A stretch of DNA of 64,000 nucleotides from Platanthera guangdongensis (taxonomy: Eukaryota > Streptophyta > Magnoliopsida > Asparagales > Orchidaceae): NCBI GenBank assembly GCA_039583875.1, contig CM077166.1:83388564-83452563 (forward strand), read 5' to 3'. The notes under the pieces are model-generated. The model saw only the letters and a program-made list of their open reading frames with translations, did no database searches and had not been told where the DNA came from. A program made the translations under genes and the position numbers. Of this stretch, positions 43,440 through 55,021 are shown piece after piece; the stretch's first letter is position 1; every line of letters begins with the position of its first letter.

Positions 43440-45046
43440 ATCAGAATTTTTCCTAGCTACCTCCACAACTCCCTTACCTTTATTAGAGATAAATTTGATT
43501 GGGGTTGTTTATACTATGGGTTGGCCAGATGAGGCACCCAAGCTCAGTGTACTATTGAATCTTGAGTTCACTATTCTTGTGATGTCCATTAGTTTAATAC
43601 TTCTCCCATTAAAGGATTCTTCAAACTTTTTGGCCTCTGATAGCTCACTTTTTAGTGAAACTATCTACTCCCTACAGAATTCCAACTCCTCAGAGAGTTT
43701 GAGGTTTTCTGATTTTAAAGTGCTGTGTTCAGATAGCTGATTTCTGAGAGAAATAATTTCCTTCTCAGATTTTAATAAATCTAAACACAGTGCTTTAAAC
43801 TCACACTTGAAGTCCTCAGAATTAAAATCAAAAGAAATTATTACCTGGTCCTCTTCAGATTGAGTCTCTGATTTTGACTTTGCCTCTTCTGCATCAGAAT
43901 TTTGTTGTGAGGCATTGATAGCCATCATGCAGAATTCTTTTTCCTCAGCATCATCTTCATCATCACTAGAGCTGGATGAAGCTTCAGATTCTTCTTTTGT
44001 GTCACTCCAAGTTTCAGCAACAAACCCCTTCCTTGTATTTTTGTTCTTGCTGGAGGAGGGTTTGTCATTGCTATTTTTCTTGAAGTCCTTTTCTTTTCTC
44101 CTTTCCTTCCTGTCCTTCTTATCCTTATTCTGATTTTTTGGACAGTCAGGCACAATGTGGTCTAGTTTCCTGCATCCAAAACAAATAATCTCTTTGTTAT
44201 TTGATTTGTCATACCTTGGCTTGTCATGCCCTCTGTATGATCTTTTCCTGGAATCCTTCTTGGCCATTTTGTAAAACCTTTTGACCAGTAAGCTTAGCAG
44301 CTCTTCATTGAATGTGACCTTGTCTTCAGGCTGATCTTCAATGGCTTTGAAAGCTATTGATTTTTTCCTTTCTTATAGCTGGTGAGGCAGCCTTCTGCTC
44401 TTCTTCTCTATTCTTGATGAGCAGCTCATAAGACTTGAGCTTGCCCAAGAGAGCTTCAGTTGTGATCTCATTTAGGATTCTGGCATCCTTGATTGGCCCG
44501 ATCCTTGAGTCCCAAGTGCTTGGGAAGCACATTAGGATTTTTTCATTGAGCTCAGTCAATGAGATCTCTTTGTCCAATGTTTTCAGCTCATTGACTATGA
44601 GACTGAGTCTATTATACATATCTGCTACTGACTCAGCTTCTCCTTTCTTGAAGTTCTCATACTGAGTTATGAGATGGGATATTCTATCTTTTCTCTCATC
44701 AGCAGATCCTGAGACTATCTCAGATAACTTGTCCCAGATGTCCTTTGGTGAGTTGCATTCAGCAACTTTTTGAAATATGTCATCAGACATGGTTTGTGCC
44801 AAAATGTTCATTGCTTTGGCATCTGCAACTGTCCATTTTTTTTATTTCTACATCTGTTCCTGAAGGAGGTGGAACAGCATTTGTACTTGTATTTTCTGGG
44901 GGTCTTGGACACACTGTCAAAACAGAATTAAAAATATCTTCATCAATAGAATTCATGTACAATCTTATCCTTGCCTTCCAAAGTGCAAACTTAGATAGAT
45001 TTCACACTGGAGGTCTGGTGCTAGCATAATCTTTGCTCTATGCCAT
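43440..45046 (-). pseudogene. Copia gag (UBN2-type) with zinc knuckle and coiled coil, element D
   Basis: The start ATG at 45046 is followed by a stop at codon 3 (MA*SKDYASTRPPV). A frameshift near 44840 leads into the UBN2 core (NILAQTMSDDIFQKVAE, ITQYENFKKGEAESV, FPSTWDSRIGPIKDA, LLGKLKSYELLI; 44811-44338). After another frameshift near 44340, a 200-codon open stretch (44267-43665) holds the intact zinc knuckle CFGCRKLDHIVPDC (CX2CX4HX4C). It continues with a Lys/Arg-rich segment, an acidic Ser-rich patch and the coiled coil LLKSEKEIISLRNQLSEHS. It then runs toward the TCGACGA cluster. Structural protein of the particle; non-functional as read. Confidence 0.85.
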
Positions 45047-45190
45047 GGTTTTATATAAAGATAAATATAATACAACTAATGAAAAAAAAACCCTCTATAA
45101 AAGATTGATCTTATCATAGATCTTTTGGTTCAGGTGTTAGCCTGTAGGAAAACAACCAACCAAATAAGGTGTGGTATTTTTAACGAACCT

Positions 45191-45203
45191 GGCTTTGATA
45201 CCA
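45191..45203 (-). other. Primer-binding site (initiator tRNA-Met), element D
   Basis: Minus strand TGGTATCAAAGCC, 2 nt inside the 5' LTR; one mismatch to the canonical TGGTATCAGAGC. Confidence 0.85.
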
Positions 45204-45205
45204 AT

Positions 45206-46652
45206 TGAAAGTGGAGGATAAGATATACCTTAACTCTAGAGGGGGGGGTGAATAGAGTATATTAAAATAATTTTCAAGTTAAAAACTATTTTGCAGTGGA
45301 AGACTTAATTTAAGTATAGGTGTAAGGTGCATGCAGTAACTAAAAAAAATGAATGCAAGAAAAAAAACAACACAGTACACAGCAAAACACAAAGAAGAAA
45401 CCAGAGGACACAAGGAGCTATAGTGGTTCCCCAATCAATTTGGGTACATCCACTCTTCTACCACCCTAGGTACGAATCCACTACAGGATGAGTTGATCAG
45501 GTATCCTGGGCACCAATGAGCTTTTGATAAGGTACTCAAAAACCAAAACAGATTTTTTGAACAGGTGTCTTGCCACCACTGAGTTTTGACAAGGTCTCAG
45601 AAACCAACACAAACTTTTGAAGGGAGTTTGATAAACCCTTTACAGAAGAGAGAGAGAGGTGAGATGATCTTCTCTGTCAACAATCAGAGAGAAGATAGTG
45701 GATGTTGTCAAAGCTCCCCCTGAGATCTTGAGTTGTTTAGGAAGTGAAGCTTTGCAATAGGGTGATAGGCCTTCAGAAGATTTGATCTCCAGCAAAAGAT
45801 GATTCCAGCAGCAGCTGAAATGTGTGGTGTCTGGAGTCTTGAATGATAAGGCCTTTGAACACTTGAGTCAAAAGAGATCTAGAAATTTCTATATGTTGAT
45901 CTCCTTCAGCGGTGTGTGTTCTCAGAGAATTCTGTCTGTGTGTGTCTGTACTTTTTGTATGGAACTATTAGGAGAAGCAGAAGAATGTTCTCTTTTATTA
46001 CTTAGATCTGAATAGAATAATTCTCTATCCAAGATAGTCGTTAGCCTGTCATAAATGACTTCCTTAAATGCATTTTGTCTTCTGGAGGAAAGTCCAATAA
46101 AACATTCCTTTAAAATTCCCTTGAAACTTGCTCCAGATTAATTGAAACGGCTACAAGATCCTTGAAATAAATGGTGGGAATAATTCCATAACTGTCTGAA
46201 TTTGAATCTTGAAAAACGTCGATCTCTCCAGAAAAACGTCGACCTGAGCTCAACTATCGTTGAACTGAGCTCAGCGACTAGACTTAGACTGAAGCAAAAA
46301 TCGTCGATCTGAGCTAAACTATCGTCGAACTGAGCTCAGAGATAGGGAAATAAACTAGAGACAGGAATGTCGATCTGAGCTCGAAGATTGTTGAACGGAG
46401 TTCGACGACTCGTTGAAGTGAACTTAGAGATCGTCGAATGGAGTTCGAGGATTCGTCGACCTGAGCTCGACGAAATGACTTAGTCTCCTGAACTGAAATA
46501 TCTGGTCTTGAGGGTCTTGAGGGCAGATTTCAAACTTAAATACTAACCCTTAGACTCAATCTAATTGACCTTTAGATCTATACAAGGAGGTCAAAACAGA
46601 TTTCCTAAAGGACAGTGATCTTTGCCCAAATCAGTAATAGGGTGTTCCAACA
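45206..46652 (-). repeat. 5' LTR of copia element D
   Basis: 1447 bp, partner of 35048-36506. On the minus strand it begins TGTTGGAACACC at 46652 and ends CCACTTTCA at 45206. It contains the TCGACGA cluster (46215-46475), with a perfect TTCGTCGA-cctgagc-TCGACGAA at 46452-46474. Read from this end, a TATA-like taataaaaga (minus strand) lies near 45995. No gene inside. Confidence 0.92.
46215..46475. repeat. TCGACGA motif cluster in the D 5' LTR
   Basis: Copy-for-copy equivalent of 36060-36330, with independent decay of single CpGs in the two LTRs (for example cgtcgaacgg versus tgttgaacgg). Confidence 0.8.
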
Positions 46653-46657
46653 TGCTA

Positions 46658-49216
46658 TATATGGACCTTTTTGGACCTATTGCAGTCCAAAGTTTGGGAG
46701 TAAAGTCTTATACTTTAGTAATTATTGATGAATTCTCTAGATTCACTTGGGTGTTCTTTCTGAGAAATAAGTCAGATAACTATAAATTTCTTACAGACTT
46801 TCTTAGGAACATCAAGATTGAGTACTCTACTCAGATTGCATTAATTAAAGGTGATCATGGAACTGAGTTTGAATCTCTTATGATGAAAGAATTCTATGAG
46901 AAAGAAGGTATTATACATTATTTTTTTGCTCCTAGAACTCCTCAACAAAATGGGGTAGCTGAAAGGAAAAATAGAACTCTAATTGAATCTGCTGAAATAT
47001 TATTTGCAGATGCTCACTTGCCCATATCCTTTTGGGCAGCTGCAGTAAGCACAACAAACAATGTTCTTAATATGAGTTTGATTCATAAACTAAAGGGTAA
47101 GACTCCCTATGAATTACTTAAAATAAGAAACCTAAAGTAACTATTTTAAAGTTTTTAGTTGTAAGTGTTACATTCATAACAATAATAAGAAACACTTAAG
47201 GAAATTTGAGGCCAAAGCTGTAGAAGGAATTTTCCTAGGATATTCTTAAGTCATCAAGGCCTATAGGATCTTTAATAAATCTACCCTTAAAATAGAAGAA
47301 TCTGTACATGTTGCTTTTGATGAAACTAATATGTTTTATAAGGACAGAGACATCTCTACCATATAATCTTTTCAGGTACCAAATCTGTGTAAGAAAATGG
47401 ATGATTTAATTCTAACACAATAGGATACAATACATACTTCTCAACAGATTTTTGATGATGTTAGTGATGAAGAAAATTCAGAAATGTATGCTGAAAATAT
47501 TGTGGCTAATGAAATTCCATAAGAAACATTAGTACCACAAGTAGCTGTAGAACTAACTCTGCATGTTGATCTTGTCACAATAAGAGATCAGCCTAGATCT
47601 CAAGTGATTGGAGACATATCAGATAGTGTTCAAACAAGGCATCAATTGAATCAAGATATTATGCATGCTTATTTTATTTCTCAGATTGAACCTCAATCCA
47701 TCAATGATGCAGAACAAGATCCCCACTAGATCATTGTTATATAAGAGGAACTCAATCAGTTTGAGTGATGTAGAGATTGGGACCTAGTTCCTATACCCAA
47801 AGACTATCCAGTCCTTGGACCCAAGTGGGTCTCTAGGAATAATTTGGATGCTCAATGAATCATTGTAAGAAATGAAGCAAGATTGGTAGCACAAGGATAT
47901 TCACAGGAGGAAGGCATACACTATGATCAAACATTTGCTCCTGTTGCAAGATTAGAGGCTATCAGGATTTTTCTTGCATTTGCAGCATTCAAGAGATTCA
48001 AGGTAAATCAAATGGATGTGAAGAGTGCTTTTCTAAATGTAGAGCTCAAAGAAGAAGTTTATGTTGAACAACCATCAGGTTTTATCTCTCTAACTCACTC
48101 TTCTCATGTTTTTAGACTTAACAAAGCTCTTTATGGTCTTAAACAAGCTTCAAGAGCTTGGTATGAGACTCTTGTTAGTTTTCTTTTAGAAATTAAATTT
48201 AGTAGAGGCATTGTAGATAAAACATTATTTGTTAGACATCTTAAAGATAAAATTTTTCTAGTTCAAATATATATAGATGATGTAATATTTGGTTCTACTG
48301 ATTCCAAACTATGCAAAAGGTTTTTTGACATAATGCATTCAAAGTTTGAAATGAGTAGCATGGGTGAACTATCTTACTTCCTTGGTTTACAAGTGAAGCA
48401 ATGTACCGATGGTATTTTTATATCCCAATCTAAATATGTAAAGAGATAATTAAAAGATTTTGGATGTCAGATGCCTCAGCTATGAAAAAACCCATGCCCG
48501 CTAATGATGTTGTTGATAATGATTAACAGGGCAAACATGTTGATCAGAGAATATATAGGACTATCATTAGGTCCTTACTATACTTAACAGCTAGTAGATC
48601 ATACATAATGTTTGCTACATGTATTTATGCTATGTTTCAAGTAAATCCTAAAGAATCTCATCTAATTTTAGCTAAAAGGATTTTAAGATATATAATGGGT
48701 TGCCAAAATCTAGGACTTTGGTATCCAATAGAGTCAAAATTTGAATTAACTGGATTCTCAGATATTTACTATGCTGGATGCATAGTTGATGGGAAAAGCA
48801 TACCAGGAACTTGTCAGTTTATTGGTGATAGACTTGTGTCATGGTTTTGCAAGAAGCAACCTTTTATTTCTACTTCAACTGCTGAAGCTAAATACATTGC
48901 GGCTGGCAGTTGTTGTTCATAAATTTTGTGGATTCAAAATCAGCTACTAGATTTTGGTCTCAACTAAAATAATTCAACAATATTTTGTGATAATGCCAGT
49001 GCAATTTCTGTTGCACAAAATCTAGTCCATCATAGTAGAACTAAACATATTAAAATAAGACATCATTTTTTAAGAGATAATGTAGACAAGAATAAGATTA
49101 AACTAGAATATATTCCTACTGATTTTCAAAAAGCAGATATATTCACAAAATCTTTATATGCAAAGAAACACATTTTATTCTTAAATCAGTTAGGAATAAT
49201 AAATGAAGATCACTAA
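46658..49216 (+). pseudogene. Copia pol, 3' part: integrase-RT-RNase H, element C
   Basis: Resumes with the integrase: YMDLFGPIAVQSLG (first catalytic Asp codon at 46664), IKGDHGTEF and NGVAERKNRTLIES, all three catalytic residues present, to about 47140. A damaged linker follows (47150-47760). RT lies at about 47870-48450 with [34 protein letters not shown] and the catalytic box [10 protein letters not shown] (YIDD instead of the usual YVDD). RNase H lies at about 48600-49216 with LWYPIES, STAEAKYIAAGSCCS, RTKHIKIRHHF and KADIFTKSL. Several stops and at least three frameshifts. Confidence 0.9.
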
Positions 49217-49234
49217 ATTAACTTTTATTCTGAG

Positions 49235-49515
49235 ATCGACTAATTGTCCACCTTTCGTCGATCAGAGATCGATGAACTGTGCACTCTTTGTGAAGTTTTT
49301 GTCGAACGGAGATCAGCGAACTTTTTGTATAAACTATTTCTTCAAACTAAGATCGACGAATTAGTTTCATGTGTTTTTCGTCGAACGGAGCTCGACGAAA
49401 TATATTTGTTTTGCAAAACTTTGGTCAACCAGAGATCGACAAAATGTAGATCTTTTGAGAAAGTTTTCATCGAACAGGGTTCGATGCTTTGTATTTCGTC
49501 AGACAGAGTTCGCCA
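49235..49515. repeat. TCGACGA motif cluster between pol and ORF3, element C
   Basis: Copies include ttTCGTCGAtcagagATCGAtgaact, ttCGTCGAacggagcTCGACGAaat and ccagagATCGACAaaa. It immediately follows the RNase H stop and precedes the ORF3 leader. Confidence 0.75.
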
Positions 49516-49644
49516 TTTCGACTTCGAAAAACTTATATCTAGGTTTTCTCATCGAACTTTATGCCGCGCATTTCCATTTCCCTTTGAACTTGATCTTTTC
49601 TATCTTGCAGAGTAATTGCGATTTCTCAAGCAATCCTTTCAGCA

Positions 49645-52504
49645 ATGAAGATTGATGTTGGATTCGACTTTGAAATGTAGTCATTCAGCCATTCAGACCG
49701 AATATTCCAGAACATCTTACATCTGTTTGAAGCTCAGAATTTGCAGTATTTCATGTCCACAAGGATAAACTCCCAATATCTGAGATCAAGGAATGGATGC
49801 ATACAACAAAGATTCTAGATAACCCAGTTATTATAGGATCAATCTCAGGAAACCAGGTTCCTTTATCTCCTGAAATTCTAAATAAAATTTTTGGTTTTGT
49901 TAACGGAGAAGATGACATAGATTTGACCAGTTCTGAATTTAATGAAATGCTAGATAGTTTGGGTCACTCCCAGGGAAACCCTAATCACCAATTAAAGAAA
50001 AACTTCTCTATGGAGCATAAATTTTTAACAGGCATTATTGGTAAAGTTTTGTGTGCAAGCACTCTGCCCATGACTATATAACCAGGCATCAGTTTCACTT
50101 GATGAGTTCTTTGGTTAATTAGAAAAGGATAAACTAGGGATCAATCATATTTGATTCTATTAAGAAAAAGATTACCTGTAAATCTGGAGGGTATGGTAGG
50201 ATATTAGGAATTTTCCTAGAGGCCAAGAGTTCAGAGCTTTTGGTCTCTCCGACCATTTTTATTAATGCATCCAAGAGGCTTACTTCTGCCTAGTTTGGAA
50301 GATGGGAGAGGGTAATCACTAAGCCATCTAGGGATACCTCCTCTAGAGTAGCTTCTAAAAGAACAAGGGCTGTATGAGCCACTTTCCCATCCATAGCAGA
50401 AGTTTCGGTTCCTCCTATTCATTCTCATATACCATCTCCACTACATTCTCCACTACCTTCTCTATCTAACCAACTTCCATCGTCAACTCCACCCAATGAT
50501 GCTTCTCTTCCTCAGTCACCTTCTACTCTTCAAACAACTTTATCTAAAGAGATTCCAACAACATCCTTCCATCCACATTCACCAATTCATTAAACACCAA
50601 TTCATCAGTCACCCTCACCCTCATCACCAATTCATCAGTCACCCTCATACCCTTTAATTTCTAATCTACCTAATTTTAATCTACTTCCTCTGTCTCCACC
50701 TAATTCATCTAAAATTCATATATCTCAATCTACACCTCACACCCCTATACAGGAAGAAATTATTCTTGATTTTATTCCTCTTGTAATCAATCTTCAACAT
50801 ATACCACAAGGTTTCACCATCTGCCAAATCTGTGCAAACAGATCAATTCCATCTTCTTCTACCCCAAATCCACCTTCACATCTACTCAGACTACTCCTGA
50901 GTTTATGTATTTGGATTTCTCTTCCATTGCATCAAATCTTATTGAATTTATTACTACAACTCTCAAAAAACTGATATATAAAGCTAAAACTAATTTTGCT
51001 GCTTCTATCTCTGTTCTATCTTCTCAGATATCCTATTACTCTACTGTCCCTTCTTCTGGGGGCCTAGATTCAGGTCTCCCTAGATCTAGGCAGGGGGAGA
51101 TGTTTCATGAAGAAGCTCCTCAATCTGCAGTTTCAGTTCAGAGGTTACAGCAGCACCACCACCAGTGTTTGGTGAACATGAAGATTCAGAAATGTTTGAA
51201 GTTTCAGTTGCATATGAGTTAACAAAAATTCCATAAGCTCTTACTGTGGGTGATGGCTTTATTCATCCCACAGTCAACTTGAATTCTTTATTATCTGATT
51301 TTGAAACTCTGCATAATAGTTACTCTGAAGTTTTTGAGCTTAATTATTCTAAAGCTATAGTATGTTATACTGCTCCAGTTTGTTCTTCAATTCAGGAACA
51401 ACTAAGTACCAACTTTTTAGTTGTTTCCTCTATCATTTCTCATGTTTCTCAGTCTTTAATTTTTGAAGATTCAATTGATCTTATACAGCAAGCTTCTTCC
51501 CTTCCTACTTATGCTTGGATGAAACTCCTATGCCTAATCTTGATGACATCCTTTTTCAAGATATGGAACAAGATGACAGTGTATATATACAAGCAGTAGA
51601 TACAGATGTTGTAAATACACTACCAGTAGGATCAGTTCAGGATCAGTCAGATTTGATTAAACAGATAGCTGATCTATGTGATCAACCTGCAGAAGATTCT
51701 GATGATGATGTAGAATCAGATGAGTTAGATGATTCAGGTTCTAAGAAGAGAAAATTGAAGAAGAAGGCTCCAGTAAAGGTTGCTCTGAAACCTTCATCTA
51801 GTGATGATATCCCCTATTATATTTTGCATGGGATTAATCTTACACCAGACAATCCACATTGGATGAGGTATTCTAAAACTGAACAGAAAGACAAGAAGAA
51901 AATGAAAAGGTATCATTCACCTCCAAGGTCTAGCAGAGGACCTCCTCCTCCACCTCCAGCAGCAAGTGCTGCAGGAAATATTTCTCACTCTCAAAGGTCT
52001 ACTTCTTCTCATCATCAATCTACACCTACTCAGAGCAGACAAGATAGACCCTCAAGGTCTGATACTCAAAGAAATCAAAGCTACAAATAACAGTAGACAA
52101 GTCAAAGCAGCAGTCAACAATAATAAAATCAAGAAAAGCCTCCTTCACCAACATATGATCCAGAAATGGACCCAAATTTCAGAATGTCTAGATTTAATGA
52201 GCATGTTGCTCTATCACAAATTAAGAAAGCCAGAGCTGAAAAAAAGGACACCTCTCAATTCTCCATCATGTCCACTTATATATAGAAGGAGCTTGAAAGA
52301 TATCAAGTGAAGAAATTATTCAATGTGAACAAGTACATGAGCTTACCCCTAGAGGCAATTGTACCAAGGACTACCTCTCTAAAGATCATTGGAGCTCGAG
52401 ACTTAAAGATGAGTTAAAGGGAAGTTGTTGATCCTAACATGATGTTAATCTTCACTAAACCATCTACAGATTCTCCCTCTGATACTCCTAAGAAAGACAC
52501 TTAA
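49645..52504 (+). pseudogene. ORF3 (extra gene after pol), element C
   Basis: Starts MKIDVGFDFEM, with a TAG where B and D have an Asp/Gln codon. A frameshift leads to IIGSISGNQVPLSPEILNKIFGFVNGEDDIDL and MEHKFLTGIIGKV (49830-50050), the conserved N-terminal domain. The middle (50400-50890) is Pro/Ser-rich, followed by GGLDSGLPRSRQGEMFHEE (51060-51110). The 51515-52090 open stretch gives the acidic patch MDETPMPNLDDILFQD, PYYILHGINLTPDNPHW, RGPPPPPPA and the Ser/Gln/Arg-rich part. The tail KKARAEKKD...KELERYQVKKLF...EAIVPRTTSLKIIGARD ends at 52504. At least four frameshifts. Same domain order as ORF3 in B and D. Confidence 0.72.
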
Positions 52505-52638
52505 TTTCTGATTTTTTTTCTTTAAACTGTATTTATGTTTTTGAACTCTCAAAACCCCTTATTTTATATCTGCTGAAAGTTTTTCTGCCAGATTATTTTT
52601 GCTTTGAGTTTTTCTATCGTAGATAGTGTCCTCACCCA

Positions 52639-52651
52639 AATAGGGGGAGAT
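52639..52651 (+). other. Polypurine tract of element C
   Basis: aaataGGGGGAGA directly before the 3' LTR TGTTGGAACC. Confidence 0.85.
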
Positions 52652-54015
52652 TGTTGGAACCATATTACTGATTTGGGCTAGGATCACTATCATTTGTTTA
52701 GTATGATTAGCTTGACCCACTTTGTATAGTCTTGTGTCATAGGTTATTTCCAGGGTTATTGCTTCAAAAAAACTCCAGAGAAATGCAGTCAGGAAATGCA
52801 GAAAATCAGTTTGACGAACGCCGTGCTCATCTCGGCGAATCAGAGTTCTACCACTGAGCTCAGCTCGACGAAAGTTATGCTCCGGTCGACGAACTCTGAC
52901 CTTAACTCTATAGCTTAGCTTGATGATAGCCTTGCTCAGCTCAACAAATGACACTTTTAGTTCGATGAACTCCAAACTCAGGATGGCGAAAGATTTGCTG
53001 AGTTCGACTAATTCTTTGCAGTGGTCCAGGCAGTTTTATATTCAGAAGCAGAATAATTTTTAAATAAATTAATTTTTGTCAGTTATACTCTGGTATTTAA
53101 TGCTAAATATTTTTAATGAATATGGCCATTTCTGGCAACATAAAATATGAAATTTTCACAGAGTTATTATTATAATTAATTACCAAGGCAGTTAAGGAAT
53201 GATTTTATTCTAAATATTTGGATACAACCATTACAAATTCTCAGAGATTCTTCAACCTATTTAAGGAATGTTTCGAAAATTCAAATGTTTGAATTCCTCT
53301 CAGAAAATATATATTCAGAAAATTGCTGCCTATTCAGATAGTGAGATATTCACACAGACAGACACTGAGATTTTTGATTACTTGCTCCTGACTCTCCAAG
53401 AGACAAAAAATCTACATCAGTCAGAAATTGCAACTACAGAGAAATAAAATTCTTGAAGGCCTACACCCTGAAGAAAAACTTCTTCCTTGATCACAAAATC
53501 TACTCAATACAGGGGGAGCTTTTTGCTTCAACATCAGTCCACAAAGTCTTCTCAGAAACTGTTGACAGAGAAGACAACATTTTTTCTTTTAGGTTATTTC
53601 ATCAACTATGTACAGTGTTATAACTCACTTCAAAAGTTAAATCTCTTGGTTCTTAAGTCACTTGATCAAAAGACTTAGATTGGTTTTTGGGCACCTGATC
53701 AAAAGCTCAAAGGGTTGCGAGATCTCCCTTGGAAAATAGATCTTCTGGTGGAATAGCACCTGATCAAAAACCTATAGTGGATTCCTACCAGGTTGGTAAA
53801 GGAGTGGATGTACCCAGATTCATTAGGGAACCACTATACTTCCTTGCGTCGTCTGTGATTGTCTTACTTTATTTTATTTGTATGCTGTGATTTTTTGCTT
53901 TATATATATATATATATATATCACTTACTTTAAATCCACTATAAAAATAAATTAAAGTATTAATATACACTATTCACCTCCCTCAAATGTAAAGTAGATC
54001 TATCCCTTATTTTCA
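52652..54015 (+). repeat. 3' LTR of copia element C
   Basis: 1364 bp, partner of 31020-32388, with its own TCGACGA cluster (52810-52995) and a TA dinucleotide run (about 53900-53921). By eye the first 240 bp differ from the 5' LTR at roughly one site in eight, clearly more than in B or D. No gene inside. Confidence 0.88.
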
Positions 54016-55021
54016 GCGATCTCGCTTCAACCCACTGTATGCGCGACCTGCACTCTTTAGTACGCCAGGTCGCCAAGCCCTTATCGCCCAGTCGGGGGGC
54101 AAGCCTCCAGTAGTAGAGGCGGACTCTACATGTTCTCCGCGGGCTCGGTGGACTCACAATACAGTCCGCCACTCATCACTTCAGCATCTTAACTCTAGCC
54201 ACTTCACAGCAAGAGCCGGACTACTCCTCAACTCATATAGCTCGATGCAGGATCGCTCAATACACCCGAGGTGGACTCATCCCACTCCGCCAACAGCAGA
54301 TCATTCAAATAGACAAGTCCTTATCTGCATAACTCGGCACGGACTCGGAGGACTCCTCTTTCTACTCGCACAACTCAACGATCGCCGGGGATAACGTTAC
54401 CAAGACCATTACCTTCTCGGTTCTATAAAATTACCCCCATATCTCTCGTTTTGGGGGAGGACAACCGACGACAAGGTCAAGGCATCAATTCATGCTGACA
54501 CAACTTCCCAGTCCGTGCTTCGTCAACAATCCTCTCATTCTCGGCATGATCGCGCAGTCTGCTCGGCTTACACAAGCGAGCTACGTGATCAACTATTCAC
54601 ATGGCTTGTCGACCTCTTTGGTCAGTCCGCACGGCCTCTAGAAACTTCTTTCCTTAGTCGCCAGCTTCCCCTTATACCATTTGTATTCTCATGTAAAGGA
54701 TAACTCAAGCTGTAACACTGATTATAATCAAAGGAAAGCCCGTAGCAAGAGAGATATTTAAGCCGTGCTTGCGAAGTCTATTGTTGCCGCTGCTAGCAGA
54801 CACCTCTGTTCTTCTCCTCTACTCACTCAGCACCAACCTACAAACCTAACAATCAAAGTAACTGACTGCTCAATAGTACCTGATCAACCTTCCCTGTTAT
54901 TCCAAGCATCATCATCAACCTCCCTGTTATCCCCGTAACCTTCTTCTTCAATCACATCGCTTGTGAAACCGAACACTCGTTAGCTATTGGTGCATGCGAC
55001 CTCCATTTTCGCGCATCAACA
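54016..55021 (+). repeat. 3' LTR of A2, right part
   Basis: Continues the LTR broken at 31019. It aligns with 5790-6474 of the A2 5' LTR and then with the A1 LTR end (4690-4828). TATA-like TATAAAAT at 54424. Ends ...gcgcatcaaca at 55021, followed by the AGCAC duplication. Contains one degenerate copy of the ctcctctactcactcagc word that A3 has amplified into a 22-bp array. Confidence 0.85.
54424..54431 (+). promoter_or_regulatory. TATA box of the A2 3' LTR
   Basis: TATAAAAT in ttcTATAAAATtacccccat, equivalent to 4179 in A1 and 17165 in A3. Confidence 0.5.

Larger units (their letters stand above)
35048..46652 (-). mobile_element. Sirevirus-like Ty1/copia element D, minus strand
   Basis: Complete copia element of 11.6 kb on the minus strand, with perfect TGCTA duplication. 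LTRs at 45206-46652 (5') and 35048-36506 (3'), PBS at 45191-45203, gag, pol, ORF3 and PPT in order right to left. The first 240 bp of the LTRs differ at about 5 percent by eye. Pol keeps a single frame with only nonsense changes, so D is the best preserved copia element here. It is inserted in the integrase gene of C in antisense orientation. Confidence 0.93.
31020..54015 (+). mobile_element. Sirevirus-like Ty1/copia element C (with nested D)
   Basis: LTR starts TGTTGGAACC at 31020 and 52652; the 3' LTR ends in TTTTCA at 54015. Duplication gcgac (31015-31019) versus gcgat (54016-54020), 4 of 5 matching, and the flanks rejoin to the A2 LTR (gtagcgagctcgcttc at 5792 shows the empty site). Order is PBS, gag, pol, ORF3, PPT. 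About 11.4 kb without D. Heavily decayed, with many stops and frameshifts and a deletion of the protease motif. Confidence 0.9.
5051..55021 (+). mobile_element. Family A retrotransposon A2 (LTR to LTR, with nested insertions)
   Basis: Begins TGTTAACC at 5051 and ends ...catcaaca at 55021. The 5-bp duplication AGCAC flanks it exactly (5046-5050 and 55022-55026). Removing the nested elements B and C leaves about 5.6 kb: a damaged 5' LTR, a gag remnant, a non-coding tail and a 3' LTR starting at 30276. It is inserted in the gag of A1. No pol was found. The two LTRs are clearly diverged by eye, making it the oldest of the complete insertions here. Confidence 0.85.

Noticed and set aside
32277..53921. 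TA dinucleotide runs as a functional microsatellite
   Set aside because: Short runs inside the C LTRs; ordinary simple repeats with no added structure.
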